This document shows, in pieces, positions 1 through 12,520 of a stretch of DNA of 64,000 nt. The stretch is from Taeniopygia guttata. Its lineage: Eukaryota > Chordata > Aves > Passeriformes > Estrildidae. Numbering within the stretch: position 1 is the stretch's first letter; each line of letters opens with the position of its first letter. The notes under the pieces are model-generated. The model made no database searches. It saw only the letters and a list, made by a program, of their open reading frames with translations, and was not told where the DNA came from. The stretch is taken from NCBI RefSeq assembly GCF_048771995.1, contig NC_133043.1, positions 9,194,501 through 9,258,500 on the forward strand, read 5' to 3'. Position numbers and translations under genes: made by a program.

Positions 1-98
1 CTTTGTGCTTACCACAGATGCACAGATTCTGATTCCCCAAATAAAGCTGCTCCCCAAGAGCAAGTGCACAGCCCAGGGACCAAGGGCTGGGCTCTTAC

Positions 99-3000
99 CG
101 TAAACCCAATGCCCACGGTGGCAGAGAAGGAGCCAGGAATGAACTTGCCCTGGTCAAACTGGACCAGCAGTGATGTTTTCCCCACGCCACTGTCTCCAAC
201 CAGGATTGTCTGCAAGGACCAGATAAAGAGGCATCAGTGCAGGTGCAGGTGATGGGGGAGCTGGGGTCAGATATTTGGGTGGGTGTGCTGGGGGAATGTG
301 GCAGCAAATGCAGCAGGATCAAGAAGGACCCACCCAGCCCCTGGGTCTGACACGTTTGGTTCTGCCACTTGCCCAGAGAGGAGTTTGCACCCCTTTGTCC
401 ATCTCTGTAATTAATAAAATGTTCTCTGGGATGAGCTTCAGGCCTGAAACCCACTGCACCCTGTCCAAGAGAGTGGAGATGGGAGGGAAAGTAAAGCACA
501 GTGATGGAGAGTGAGCAGGAGAGAAGCTCCTACCCCAACTCAGGAAGCTGTGGGGCAGAAGCAGCCTTGGCTCACACAGGCCTGCTGGAAAACCTCTTTG
601 GGAGGACTTTGGAGTCACTGGTTTAAGTCCAAAGCTGTTTAGTAAAGAGAGCATCTCCTGCAGCTGCTGCACACAGCTGCTGCCACAGCCAAGCAGCCCT
701 GCCGGGTCACTGGGCTGACTTTGTGCTGCCTTCGTGTCATGGACCCACAGCACTCCCTCCTGGCAAAGTGATGGCTTTGAAGTCATGAGTTCTCCTGCCT
801 CTCCAGCCTCCGGGGGAAGCTCCAGAGCGCTCCCATCGCTGAGCAGAAGGGATGAGGGAGCTGTGCCGCTGGGTGCCAGAGCTGCCACCTCTTGAGCAGC
901 TCCCACACTGCCAGCCCATGGCCCTGGTACCCACCTGCACTCCTGGGGAGCTCATCTTCCCTTCTGCTCTACCTGTGTCCCTCAAAATCCCTGACCTAAG
1001 GGAGACCTGCAGTGCAAACAGAACCCCTCCCTTCCCTCTGCTGTATCTGGGTTTTGTTCACAGAGACACTGGCAAACATTCCCATCCTTTCAGGAAACCG
1101 AGGCACTTTCAACCCTTTTGCAGGACACAAATTAAAATAAATACTCTGCTACCAGTCTTCTTGCTTAGAAGTGGTTTGGGCTTTGTCTTTCAGGACAGGG
1201 TGTTCCTGAAGCTGCAGTTGTGGCAAACATGGAATGTCCCCTCTGTTACTGGTCCCTGGCAGCGAGGGGCTGGGACTAAAGCTCCCCAATCTCTGCATCC
1301 ACCTCTGCTGCACTTGGCTGCATCTGTTTTACCCCTCCTTGCTTTGTGCTTGTGCAGCTCCAGCAGCTTCACTCCATCCTGCAACACCTCCATCCTTTGC
1401 CTCCAGCCTGAAGGTGCCTCAGGACCTCCCCAGTGTGCAGGGGAGCCTCTGTGCACATCTGGTCCTGTCCCAAAGTGCCCTGGGGTGTGACCAGTCCTGG
1501 CACTACTCCAGGCACTGCACTTCCCCTTGTAAAACACAGCAGCAGTGTGAAGGAATGTGTTTCATCAACGCCTGAACAGCCCCAGCAGATCAAGGCCTGA
1601 TTCCATACACTGGGACACCACGTGGGATTCACAGCACTTGGTCCCAGGGTTCCTGCACCTCACAGATCCCAAAGAAGTGGGCTGAAACCAAAAGCCAAGG
1701 AGCCTGAGGACCACAAGCAATGCAGAGATGTGGACTGGCAGGAAATCAGCGTCCTGCCTTGCGTGAAGCACCACCCCCCAAACTGCCTGTTCCCACCCAT
1801 ACACATCAGTGAGTGCCTCCTCAGTGAATCAGCCCTTTCCCCTGGAGAGCACATCCCAACACTGACCTGGCCTGGGAAAGCCTGACCTGCTGAGCAGAGC
1901 TGTTGGCAGGAGGGAACCCTGCACCCCTGCCAGATGCACACTGCTGGGCAGCCCTGTGTGCTGAGAGAACACAGCCTGTGCCCACATCCACAGCCAGAGA
2001 TTTCTCCCTCCTCCTGCTGGGCTGCTTGCAGGTCACTTGTGCATTCAGAGCAGCTGCATGAGATCTTAGGGAATGTGGGAGGAGGAAATCTCTGGGCCAG
2101 AGGATCTGGTTCACTCCTTTCCTGGGGGAGATTTCCCTGCCCAAACCCCCCTTGGCTCTTCCCTAGGGCCCAGACCTCTTCCCTGTGCAGAGAGGATATG
2201 CCCAGGAGCAGCTGGATAGGAAAAGCACTCCAAGAATTCATTACCATGGGGCTCCTGCACCTCAGTGCTGAATAATTTGGTGTTGCATACTATTTCCAGG
2301 GAAAATACTGATGCTGGGATGTGCAACAAGACTGGGTGCACCCTGCAGTGCTGTCTTTGGGAGCAGTTAATGCAGAGAACAGCATTAATTATGAAGGGAG
2401 AAGAGCTGGTTGGAATGAGCAACAGAAAGCCTGCAGAGCCAAGGGTTTACATGTACAAAAGGCAGATTCCTCTATTAATAATTTAAATGGGATTCATAAT
2501 AGAGACAACTCATGAATTGCTTCATGACTTAATAATAACAGTAAGTTTTGGCCTGGATCAGCCAAGAGATATTCCTAATGACTTTAGGCAAAGCTCATGG
2601 GCTCTGTGGAGAGAGCACAGTATAAATCACTGTAGCCTTCCTGCTCACCAAATAAACAAAAAATAAGAACAAAAAAACCACTGCAGGGAAGATGTGGCTT
2701 CTTAGCCCTTGAAATCTCAGTCTGAACAGGACTGAGTCATGACAGTAAAAAGTCTCCCAGAGATGAAGTTCCATGGCTGTCCTGACTCTTCCCCCATTCT
2801 CAGCCACAGACAGACCTACTCCACACCTTCTCATCCCCCCAGGTTTTCCCAGTTTGGTTTGTTTGGTCTTGGGTTTTGTTTGTTTGTTTTTGTTATGGTT
2901 TTTGTGGTTGGTTGTTTTTGGTTTGGTTTGGTTTGGATTTTTTGGGGGTGAGTTTGGTTTGTTTTTTTTGTTTGTTTGTTTGTTTGGTTTTTTTTCATGG

Positions 3001-5867
3001 AAAACAAGTAAAATGTTGCACTATTCCTTTTGGTGCTGTCGATCCTCTCTGCCTGGTGGTGTGGAGATGGAACAGTGCTTTGCCAGGGCTGGGTAAGGTA
3101 CAGAGGGAAACCTTACCAAGATCTGGAGACTCACTTGGTGACAGTCCCACATCATCACTGCTGAACCCAGTGCACTCAAAGCAATCCTTTCCAGCTAAAG
3201 GAAATGATTCCCACTGGGTGAGCAGAGGTAACCTGACTTCTCCACCACCCACAGCCCCAGAGAAAAGCAGGTACACCTTGTAACACCCTCCTGAAAAGAC
3301 TTGAATGTCTTGTCTGCCTGCTCTGCCTTAGGGGAAGAGCAAATATCCTTCCCTACATCTTGAGTTCATTTCGGTGCTAATTCAAACATAGATTGATCAC
3401 TTCCAGTCAAAATCATTGCTGGCTTGGCATGGACTGCAGGGACAAGGCAAAATAATTCAAACTTCCCATACTTGCAAGGAAAAGAGATCTTTTGGTCTAA
3501 CCTGCCAAGGGAAGAGAGGTTTTGCACAGCTGTCAAGGCAGTGCAGGGAGGCAATGGGTGCAATTCTGGTGCCAGCCAAGTGGGAGGAGATCTGGGACAG
3601 TGCCCGTGGGCTGAGGTTGTCTTCCCAGCTCATTTTTGAGATTTAACATGCAGAACCTGGGCCTGAGATAAATATAGCTAATGGAAGCCTGACAGGGTAA
3701 AACCCCAGTCCGGGGATGCAGGGAGGGGAGAAGTGCCCTCCACAGGCTCTGGTGTCGCTCTCAGGGAGCTGATGAAGCCCCAAACCCACAGGTTTGTGCC
3801 CAGATGAGCAGAATTTATCACAACAAATGTGGCAAATGTGTACATTCCCCCAGCACAGCTGCCTGCAGAGCTCAGCTGGGACAGAGCACTGGAAGAGGTC
3901 TGAGGGTGAAGACATGTCTGCTTTCAGCCCCTCAGCACCCCACTCTCGTGGCCTCTCAGGCTGAGACTCTCAGTTCCCGAGACTTATTTTTAACCTGCTC
4001 TTTATATAAAATTGTGCTGCCTTCCCCCTGCTCCAAGCATTTCTCCAGGGATGGAGTTGGATGATGCTGGAAGATGCTCTGTGCCACAGGGACAGCTCAG
4101 GGCTGTCCCCACCTGCCCAGACACTATTTCACCATGGCCAGGGCACTTATACCAGCTTGAGAGGCAGCCTGGAGCCCCTGCCTGCCTGGCTGGGCCCTTG
4201 CCTTGGCACAGGCTGTACCTCAGCCCTGCAGACGTGAGCTCTCGGGCTGTGCATCAAACAAAACCTGGCTCAGATCATGCAGGAGATCCCTGTTTGCAAC
4301 CCCCTGTTAACACCTTGGATCAACCACAGACAAGGAACACATCCCTCTGCCTTCGGGTCTTGATCCAGCTCAATGGATCCAGGAATCACAGAGGAGGCAG
4401 AATTATTTGGCAATGGGTCAAACCACCTGAGAGCAGAATTCATCATTTTGTATCAAGCAAAACTATTCTGGAACAGCCCAGAATAAACCTCTGCTGTTCC
4501 TGCTTTGGTTAGCTCCTGGCCCATTTCCTCCCCAGGCCTGGGTTTAGCCACCAACCAGAAATAATTTAATCCTTGTCTCCAGACTGCAAAGCTCTCTTGA
4601 GGTTTTTCAACACATCTGAAATGTGATTGCTTGCTCAGACACGAGATCTAGTGAGGTATTTGCTGCCTCACTTCCCTGGAATGAAAGCAGCCTTGTTTCT
4701 GCAAGACAAGCAGCCCAGCCAGGAAAGGCAGAGGAATACCAAGGGAGACAGCAGGGAACATGGGACTGGAATGGTTTTTTGCCTGGGCAGGTCTTCTGCC
4801 CAGAGCCTCATTTCCACCACTGCAATTCCTCAACTGCTGCAGCTGCTTCCTGGAGAGGAGAGAGTTAAAGCTTTGCAAAGAATCAAAGTTTCTCAAGTCA
4901 TCCCTGGAGGCACGTTCTATGTATTTCATGTACAACAGAAATGAGAGCTGCTAGTAATTGATATTTTTTCTACTAATCAAGGGCTGGGCACCTTTCCCTG
5001 AGTACAGCAGGATACAGATCAGACCGGGATTTGTGAAGAGGGATCCGCAGAACCCCAGCCCTGATTTTCCCGAGGGTGCCAGTTCCTGCACAGTCACTGG
5101 GGACTGCAGGAATGCAGTGCGAGGACAGCAGGAAGGAGTGATGGGTGGATCTGTGATAAATCAGCATCTCCTCCATCACTCCAGGAGTTGCAGGGCAGCG
5201 CCTGACTGCAGAGAGCAAAATCGCTGCTGCTGCTGTCCCCGCAGCAAAGCTGGAGCGCCCCAGTTTGTCAGGGACACCACCAGTCCTGACCACCCTCCCT
5301 GCAACCGCAGTACAAAACACAGCCCCAGAACACCGCAAAAAGAGCATTTCAAAGCAGCGAGGGCAGGAAGGGATGTCTCTATGACACGGCTATTTCATGG
5401 CAGGGAAGTCCCGGCTCATTAATCTGCTTCTGGCAAAAAGAGCCGCGGGGTTCAGCTGCTCCCGACCAGCAGTCCTGGCTTCCCAAACACGCCGAATCCT
5501 GCCACCCCCTGCCCACCATCAGCCGGGATGTGCTGGGACCGGGGCCAACCTGCGGGCTGCCCATCCCCGCAGCGGGGAGAGAGCTGCCGCCGCACCGGGA
5601 GACGAGGAGCGAGGAAGGCAGAGGGACGGAATTTGTCGGGAAGTTCAAGCGGGAGCCCTGCCCCTTCTACCCCCTCTGCAGCCCGCTCCCGGGTGCCCCC
5701 ATCCCCATCCCCATCCCCATCCCCATCCCCATCCCATCCCCATCCCATCCCCATCCCCATCCCCATCCCCATCCCCATCCCCATCCCCATCCCATCCCCA
5801 TCCCCACCTTGTGCAGCAGTGCCTCGTTGTAGCCGTCCCCCCTCGGGCCGGCGGCGGGGGTCTCCAT
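99..5867 (-). CDS. RAB37: RAB37 small GTPase, first two coding exons (partial; continues off left edge)
   Basis: RAB37 is a Rab-family GTPase of secretory granules and regulated exocytosis. Two coding exons are visible on the minus strand. The first (5867 down to 5808, 20 codons) begins METPAAGP and ends NEALLHK at a GTGGGG donor. The second (209 down to 99, 37 codons) begins TILVGDSGVGKTS after a TTGCAG acceptor and ends VGIGFT before GTAAG. Both junctions are in phase 0 and join as LLHK-TILVG. The P-loop GDSGVGKTS (G1 box) and the switch I threonine in SATVG are present. The wording GVGKTSLLVQFDQGKF and the HVLHK-like first exon match what I recall of the alternative human RAB37 isoform rather than the GVGKTCFLIQF one. 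The intron between them (210-5807) is 5.6 kb. The CD300 cluster next door supports the name, since RAB37 lies beside CD300 genes in human. Another Rab26/37-type paralogue is the only serious alternative. Confidence 0.85.
2840..2996. repeat. T/G-rich low-complexity tract (GTTT/GGTTT)n
   Basis: About 150 bases made almost only of T and G on the plus strand, with runs of GTTT and GGTTT. On the RAB37-sense (minus) strand it is an A/C-rich CAAAC tract. It lies inside RAB37 intron 1. Simple replication slippage explains it. Confidence 0.75.
5696..5806. repeat. CCCCAT hexamer array abutting the RAB37 splice donor
   Basis: About eighteen tandem units of CCCCAT with a few five-base CCCAT variants. 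On the RAB37-sense strand this is GGGGAT repeated, starting within a few bases of the 5-prime splice site of intron 1. Regular G4 runs separated by two bases are a classic G-quadruplex-forming pattern. The six-base unit leaves every frame open and creates several spurious long reading frames. Confidence 0.95.
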
Positions 5868-6330
5868 GCCCGGGGGGGTTTGGGGGTGCCCGGTTCGGCC
5901 CTGAAGCACCGCGGACAGCGCCGGTCCCGCTCAGCACCGCGGGCAGCGCCCGCCCCGCCCGGGACCGCCCAGCCCGGTTCGGCCCCGTGCGGCACCGCAG
6001 GACAGCGGCGCTCGGGGCTCGGGGGTCGGTGCTCAGTGCTCGGTGCTGGGTGCTCGGGGGTCGGTGCTCGGGGCTCGGTGCTCGGTGCTCGGTGCTCGGG
6101 GGTCGATGCTCGGTGCTCGGGGCTCGGTGCTCGGGGCTCGGTGCTCGGTGCCGCCCGTAGGATGCAGCGGCCGGTCCCGCCCGGGGGCGGGGAGGCGCCG
6201 GGAGCTCCCCCCACACCGGCAGATCCCTCCGGGCACAGCTCCGGTCCTTGCCCACCTCCCCTCCCCATCTCTGCCCCGCCCCAGAGCCCCTCGGCTCGCA
6301 CAGCCCGCTTTACCCCGACAGGTCCACTTT
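5808..6330 (-). promoter_or_regulatory. CpG-rich promoter region of RAB37
   Basis: A dense CpG island surrounds the RAB37 first coding exon and extends upstream (higher coordinates). It is the only CpG island in the first 12 kb. The transcription start is inferred to lie here. The heptamer array occupies much of it. Confidence 0.6.
6006..6153. repeat. Heptamer minisatellite (CTCGGTG / CTCGGGG)n in the RAB37 5-prime region
   Basis: Roughly twenty units of a seven-base repeat, alternating CTCGGTG with CTCGGGG and occasional CTCGGGGGT variants. It lies 140 to 290 bases upstream of the RAB37 start codon, inside the CpG island, so it is either 5-prime UTR or core promoter. Unit-length variation shows slippage. 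Confidence 0.9.
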
Positions 6331-6359
6331 GGGATTCCACTTTACAGGACTCTGCTTAG

Positions 6360-9300
6360 AGTAAAAAAATTGTTATTAGAAACAGGATGAAGCTGTGCCT
6401 AAACCTGAAGGGGACAGTTAATATCTTGTTGAGATCGTTTTCTTTACAACTCCCTTTAGAGCAATCTGATGTTGTTGATTGCACTGGAAATAAATTAATC
6501 TTTACTCAGAAGTTTATTTAAGACAGACTCGATTCAGTCTCCAATTCCCTCCTTCCAGAGCAGCAGATGGCCTCAAGCCAGAGGAGCAGACCATGGTTCC
6601 AAGAGCCATCTGCACCCATCCCATTGCTGTTTGACTGTCTGGGCCTGACATTGCTAATTATATCTGCCCATTATTTCTTCTGACTGCAGAGATGGTTCTG
6701 CTGGGTCAGATGATTGGACTCAGAAACAATAGCCAGAAAAAAAATTAAAACCTGATAAGGACAGTGGCGTTCAGGCTTGCCTGAGGCTAAAAAGCCCAAC
6801 CCAACCCAGACCATCCTGCAGCCAGACCATGGCCTCATGCACTGGAACACAGTCGACAGCACAAAAACAAATGATATCACAGCCCCTGGTGTCTGGATCA
6901 GAAAATAAACAAGTGGTCAGCATAGTGCACACACCCCACAGCAGGCAGGGCCAAGAAGAGAGTAGCAAACCTCAAACCTCAACAAAGCCAGGGCAACCTT
7001 AAATACACCAAGAACTTGTCAAAACTCCCAAACTCCCACGGATGTCAGCACAATCCTTCCTGTAGATGCCCCAGTGCATGCTCAGCCTTCTCCTACCCCA
7101 GAGCAGGGTACTGCCTGCCCCAAGCTGTCTGCTGGGCCCCACAGCCCCCAGAGACCCCCCCAGGGACTGCACAGCTCTGCCCTTGGCACCCAAACTGGGC
7201 AGCCACTCAGGCAAAGCTCTCCTGGAAGGTGGGGGTGAAGAGAAGGGTAAGCCCCCAACCCCTCACTAGGTCTGAGGCTCCAGGTCTGCTTATCCCTGGG
7301 TGGGAATTTGTGGCAGGTCCCTGTTGCAGGAGAAGCTCTGGGGCTCAGAGAGCATTCTCTGGCTTTTTTGCTCCAGCAACATTTGTTAACTACCCTGAGT
7401 CACAAAGGAGAGCAGGAGGGACTGAAGAGCTTCGCAGAGCCAAGTTGTCCATTCCCTCTGCAGGCACTGGCGTTGCACCAGAGACTCACTCAGCCCTGCA
7501 GGTTTAACCTCACTCAGAGGGAAAACAATTCTCCTGTCTATCATGGTATCTCCAAATGTAATGCAGCCTAATGAGACAGTACAAATTGCTGGCAAAACAC
7601 GGGCAGCAGCACACCCTGGCCCTGCTCCAAGGCCTTTATCTCACTTTACCAAGCTGGAGCACCTGCCCCATTGAAGATAAGTGATAGCAGCAGCTTTATC
7701 AGAGCCCAGAATCCCAACACTGCATCCCTGCCTCCCTTCATACACCGAGGAATGCATTTCCCCACCACCCAGAGCAAACCACTTGCTCCACCAGCCTCCC
7801 CCAGACCCCCGAGCAAGTGCTGACTAGCTGAAATCAATGCAGAGCAATGAAATCAGAGGAAATTACCTGTAAATTGAAGTGATTCCAAATAAACCTGAAA
7901 CCTAGATCCATTGTTTGGTGTGTTTGCTCACAGATTTTATCTCTGGTAGCTTAATTACTTGTGTATTTGCCTTGAGAAGTACAGCTCTAACAGTGGAAGA
8001 CTTAAATACAGCTCAGGAGTTTCTGCTTCACTGTCCTGGCCTGCTCCTGCTTGTTCTCTGCTGCCCAACCCCATTAACTGCTGTAGTATCTCCCTGGATT
8101 GCCTGTACAAAACATCTGGGGGAAACTGGAGCCTTGCTGAACTCATTCCTTCCCCATGAGCTAGGAAGGAATCAGAATTTCATCCTCTGCATCCACCGAG
8201 TATGGATTCTTAATTTCTTTGCATTAAATAACCCCTACCTTGGCCCTTTCTGGGTAAGTCCAGCCCCAGGTGGAGTCCTGAGCAAATCCTCCACCACAAC
8301 AAATTCGGTGAGTATGTTTTGCCACTTTTACTGGCTTTGCTGAATCAGGAGATCTGGGAATGATCCAGATTTATCTTGGGTATCTGAGGTGGCAGCAGAA
8401 AGGAGAGATCAGACAGTGCCTGCTCAATCAGCCAGCACTAAAGGAGCTACAATATAATACTCAGCCTTATCTCCTAAGGACAATTTCACCAAACTTGCAA
8501 AATCTGCATGTGAAGAACAGACTGAAACGACCTGATTATTTTTCAAAGGCCCTAGATGAAATAACAGAACTGGGGATTGGAAATATCATTGAAGTCCAGG
8601 GAAGACAGGACACTGGAAAGGCTCAGCCGTGGTGGTGGGTGATACAGTGGGGTGAGAACTGGGGAAGATCTGTTCTTGCTGGGCCCTGAACCAAGGAGAT
8701 GCACGCTCTGATTGATTCAATTACTGCCTGTCTCAGCAAGGCTTTGAGGCTTTTCCTTGGGACCAACCCCACAGAGTAAACCCAGATTCACGATCTTGCA
8801 GAACGGGAGCAAAAGCAGCGTCTGATGGCGTGGGGAGGGTCCTGTTGCTGCAGGGAAGGGACTGGGAGCGCTGCCAGGGGCAGGCAAAGGCTGCAGGGCA
8901 CGGGTGCCAGCTGATGCCAGCCCCTGTGCCGTGCCCACAGCACATCCCGGGGCTCTGACACACTTTGCTCGCTCCAGCCCCGCACCCAACACAGACCAAA
9001 AGGCAAATGGATGTGCTCCTGTCAGGGTGCATTAGTGGGATTCCTCAGAAGCATTCCAGCAGTGCTGCTTCTCTCACAGAGCAGCCTTGCCCTGTGCTGC
9101 CCGAGCCTCTTTCTGCCCAAAGAGAGGTCTTGGCCTGCAGGATCCTGCCCCAGCCTCCCGAAATGCTGGTTCAGAGCAGAGTGCCTCCCCCTGCCCTGTG
9201 CAGGGGCTGTGTTTGTCCATTCCCACCGGGCTTCTGCAGCACCTCAGCACCCGTGCCATGGCTGCAGGGTCTCTGCAGGGCTCTCCCCACTTGAGACAGA

Positions 9301-10002
9301 GTGATTCCTCATCACACTCTGTTGTACAGATTTATCCCTGAATTGATTTACTTCCTTTCTGGTTTCGCCTTCCAACTGACTCTCACTTTAACTGGAATAA
9401 ACATCACAGATCCTCCTGTGACAGACTTCTGTGTCAGCACTCTGGGGTTCCTCATTCCTGCCTGCCCTCATCTTGACCTTCTGCTCCAGGAGGACGTTCA
9501 CACCCTGCTGTTTGTCTGGGGCTGGAGCCATCCCCTTTGCAAACCCCTCATTGCCAGCGTCCTGCTCAGCCAGGGCCCCTTCACACAGCAGGTGAGAGGA
9601 GAAGGATCAGAGTAAAACCCCATGGGGGAGTGGCAGTGCTGATGTGTGGCTGTAAATCATCGCTGTATCCTCAGGGGAGGGAAGGAGATCTTCCACTGAC
9701 ATGGAGGAACCTGCTGCATTTTGACCTTTTCTTGGGACTGTAGTGACTATTTCAGAGAAAAAACAGAGTGTCATGGAACACCCCAGGGTGAGTCATGAGT
9801 GTTGGGTGAAGTGGGGGAAGTAACTCTCTTAAAAAGAAGACATCCAGGGTCTCTGGGTTAGCACTGCCTGAAGAAGTGGCAGGAGAAAACAGCTTGGAAA
9901 ACTCTTAGGACATCCATGTGTATGTGGGCCTGGCTTCATCCTGAAAGATTTTTTGTGAAAAACCACAGAGAAAATTCCACCTCAGGAGCAAGAAGCTGGA
10001 AA
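6360..10002. other. Intergenic region between RAB37 and the CD300-like cluster
   Basis: No gene is recognised in these 3.6 kb. Composition falls to ordinary non-island levels. Open frames such as 8360-8689 and 9301-9615 lack known motifs and splice context. Regulatory sequence for the divergent RAB37 and receptor genes may be here, but nothing specific is visible. Confidence 0.5.
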
Positions 10003-11385
10003 ATGAGGATTTTCTTGGTTTGGACCCTTTTCCTCATGACAGCCACGAGCACAGGTCAGGTAAATCTATATCAGGGGTTCTGACAGAGCTGTGGAGAGGC
10101 TGGAGCCCAGGCAGACCAGGAAGCTCACTGTGGTCATGGCAAAAGTCCAGCTGATAACAAACCTTTCCTTTGGCAGTTACAGAGTGTGATCTCTGAGATT
10201 TGCTTGTTCCCTGCCGTGTGAACCCCGGGAATAAGGCTTTTCATTCTCTCACTAACACACAGCCTTGGTGGGGGCTCTTTTCTTAAGGACTGCTGACATC
10301 TCACCTCCCCACTGCTCACCAGCATAGTGGGTGCACAGGCACAGCCTCCCTCGGGCTGTACCCCCAAGAAACCTGGGCTCAGCTCCTTCTGGCTCCCTGA
10401 GGCAATGCCAGAACAGGTTTACAGCTTCTGTCTCTGTCCCCTGCAGGTGGCTGGGCAGTGAGAGGCCCCAGGCAGGTGACAGTGGGGCAGGGCAGCTCCC
10501 TGACAGTGTCCTGCAGCTACAAGCCACGCTACAAGCTCAACTCCAAGTACTGGTGCCGCAAAAACTTCCCCTGGTTTTGCTTGACCTACATCATCCAAAC
10601 CGACGGCTCCGAGGGGACAGTGACACGGGACAGGGTGTCCATCAGGGACAACCACACAGCCAATTCATTCACAGTGACACTGAGCAGTGTCACACCAGGG
10701 GATGCAGGCCGGTACGCCTGTGGGGTGAGGAAGAATGTGGGGACCAGGCGATGGCACAACACCAAGGTGATGGTGTCTGCAGGTAAAACAGGGCTGGGAG
10801 CAAAGCTGGCATTAAACTTCCCTTTTTCCTCTTCCCCCCCTGCAGTGCTCAGGGCATTGCCTGGATAACTCCACCTTCATTGCTGAAGTCTCAGGGATAG
10901 AGACTCCTGTGCAGGGTACAGGACAGGGGGTGTGGGGGTCCCCACTTGGTTCTGACTCTGTTTTCTCTGCCAGCTGTTTCAAACACAACTGAGGACAGCA
11001 ACGTGAGCCCATTGACCACCAAGCCTCTGTGCCCCGGGGGCTGTGGGGAGCCTGCAGTGTGGTGAGTCAGGGCTTGGGATCCAGGCAAGTCCCCAAAATC
11101 ATCCCCTGGCCAAACCCTTAATTTCCCACGCATGTATCTCCTAGCTTTGATCCCCAAGGAGCATCCTGGGGACAAGCAGGACAGCTGGCAGACACGCAAG
11201 TGCCCCGCTCCCCATCCTCATTCCCCAGACCCTCCTAAAGCTCTAGCATAACCTCCTTTCTCCTCCACAGGTCCCAGCTCAGTGTCATCCCCTTGCTGCT
11301 TCTGCTCAGCATCAAGATGCCCATGGCACTAGCTGTGGTTTGTAGGGCAGCCTGGGTGAGGAGCCAGAGCAGGAGCCGGGACTAG
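10003..11385 (+). CDS. CD300/CMRF35-like activating-type receptor, single V domain
   Basis: A myeloid-type Ig-superfamily surface receptor of 196 residues. Exons 10003-10054, 10447-10782, 10974-11061 and 11271-11385 sum to 197 codons with matching phases. Exon 1 encodes a signal peptide (MRIFLVWTLFLMTATSTG). Exon 2 encodes one V-set domain with the VSCSYK and KYWCRK cysteines, an extra cysteine in FPWFCL (the CD300-type second disulphide), an NHT sequon and the closing DAGRYACGV. Exon 3 is a short stalk with NTT and NVS sequons. Exon 4 gives a hydrophobic segment with a lysine in its middle (LLSIKMPMA, K174), then a tail of about twenty residues with no tyrosine motif. A membrane lysine is how activating CD300 members recruit DAP12-type adaptors. 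An AATAAA lies at 11649. I cannot say which mammalian CD300 it corresponds to; orthology across this family is blurred. A GGTGAGG at 11356 could serve as an alternative donor. Confidence 0.82.
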
Positions 11386-11648
11386 GAAAACCTGCAGATC
11401 TTGGGCTCATGCAGCAGCACCAGGGGCTGCCCGCTTGTCCCAGCCACCTCCGAGCCCCAGGGACGCCCTCCTGCCCCCCTGGCCCCCACCCTGCCGGGGC
11501 CACGTCACCCCTCACGGCCACCCCTTGCCAGGAGGTGCCAGGAAAGCCTCAGCCCCTCCTGGCAGCCCCTGTGCTGGAGAGGGAAGGGTTTGGGGTGCAG
11601 GGAGCCTGTGTCTGTTGAGCTGCAGCTGCCAACAGGAGACAATTTTGC

Positions 11649-11654
11649 AATAAA
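11649..11654 (+). terminator. Polyadenylation signal of the activating CD300-like gene
   Basis: AATAAA lies about 265 bases after the stop codon on the coding strand, followed by a TGTCTG-rich tract that may act as the downstream element. Confidence 0.6.
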
Positions 11655-11679
11655 GGCTGGGTATCCTGCAGGGCCTTAT

Positions 11680-11713
11680 CTGCTTGTCTGTCTGTCTGTC
11701 TCTCTGTCTGCTC
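11680..11713. repeat. Short (TGTC)n microsatellite
   Basis: A run of TGTC units with a CTCT interruption, just after the activating receptor's polyadenylation signal. Confidence 0.8.
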
Positions 11714-12520
11714 CTTCCTTCAGCTGCCAGCACTACCTGGGATGCCCGTGGCAGCCAGTGCTGATGCACAGACCTGTGTGGGGACATGCTGCACTCTGGC
11801 TGTGGGGGGACATGGGGTCACAGGGGCAGGGCAGGCTCCACCATGGCCCAGCTGACCTTCTTCATGGGGAGAGGAGCCCTTAGCCCCAGGAGCCTCAGCC
11901 CTGCCACCTCTGCCTGGTCCACCAAATGCCCATCTCCAGCTTAGCAATAGCCAGGGGAGGGTGTCCTTCCACAATTCTGCCTCCACTCAGCAACTGCAGG
12001 GAGTGGGGACACAGGGGGAGGCCTGGAGCAACCTGAGCAGAGCATGGGGCTCATGAGCCACAGAGGGGCTGTGCTGGCAAGAGAAGTGGGTGCTCCTGTC
12101 CAGCTGCACCAGGATAAGGGGCTGTGGTTACATTTCATTCCCTTGGGAAGGACAGGGGGGCCATGCTGGAGCACTGCCCAGCCTGGAGGATTGTCTGGGG
12201 TTCAGGTGGTCCCTGTGCCATGCTGAGCTACCTCTCTCCTGGCTGCCCTGCCTGGCCAGAGAGGCTGAGCAGTGTGGCAGTGAGAGGCAGGTTGAGTCCT
12301 GACATGGGGGCCAGGCTGCAGGAAGAAAGGAGAGACTCTGGGGAAGGGCACAGGGGACAGTGCACAGCAAGTAATCTCAGTGACCAGGAGGAGCCGAAAC
12401 TCTAGGAAACGGGCAACGCCACAGTCTTGCTGAATCTCCAGCAGCAACGGAGGCAGTAGCAGAGGCAAGAGAGGAAGCAAAGCCCCAAAGACCAAGTGAA
12501 GATGAGCAGCAGGGCTGCTG
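11714..12520. other. Intergenic stretch between two CD300-like loci
   Basis: About 800 bases with no coding features that I can support. Open frames on both strands are shadows in GC-moderate sequence. Confidence 0.5.

Larger units (their letters stand above)
210..5807 (-). other. RAB37 intron 1: no second gene seen
   Basis: This 5.6-kb stretch between the two RAB37 coding exons has many short open frames on both strands, but none has splice borders plus recognisable protein. It holds a T/G-rich low-complexity tract at about 2850-2995 and the CCCCAT hexamer array at its 5-prime end (5696-5806). I see no clear transposon. An alternative RAB37 first exon could lie here but I could not identify one. 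Confidence 0.6.

Noticed and set aside
5397-6359. Long frames across the CCCCAT and heptamer arrays
   Set aside because: They are created by the repeats. The only supported coding part is the 60-base RAB37 exon on the minus strand.
8360-8689. 109-codon plus-strand frame in the RAB37-CD300 interval
   Set aside because: No recognised motif, no promoter island and no splice context; its length is within chance.
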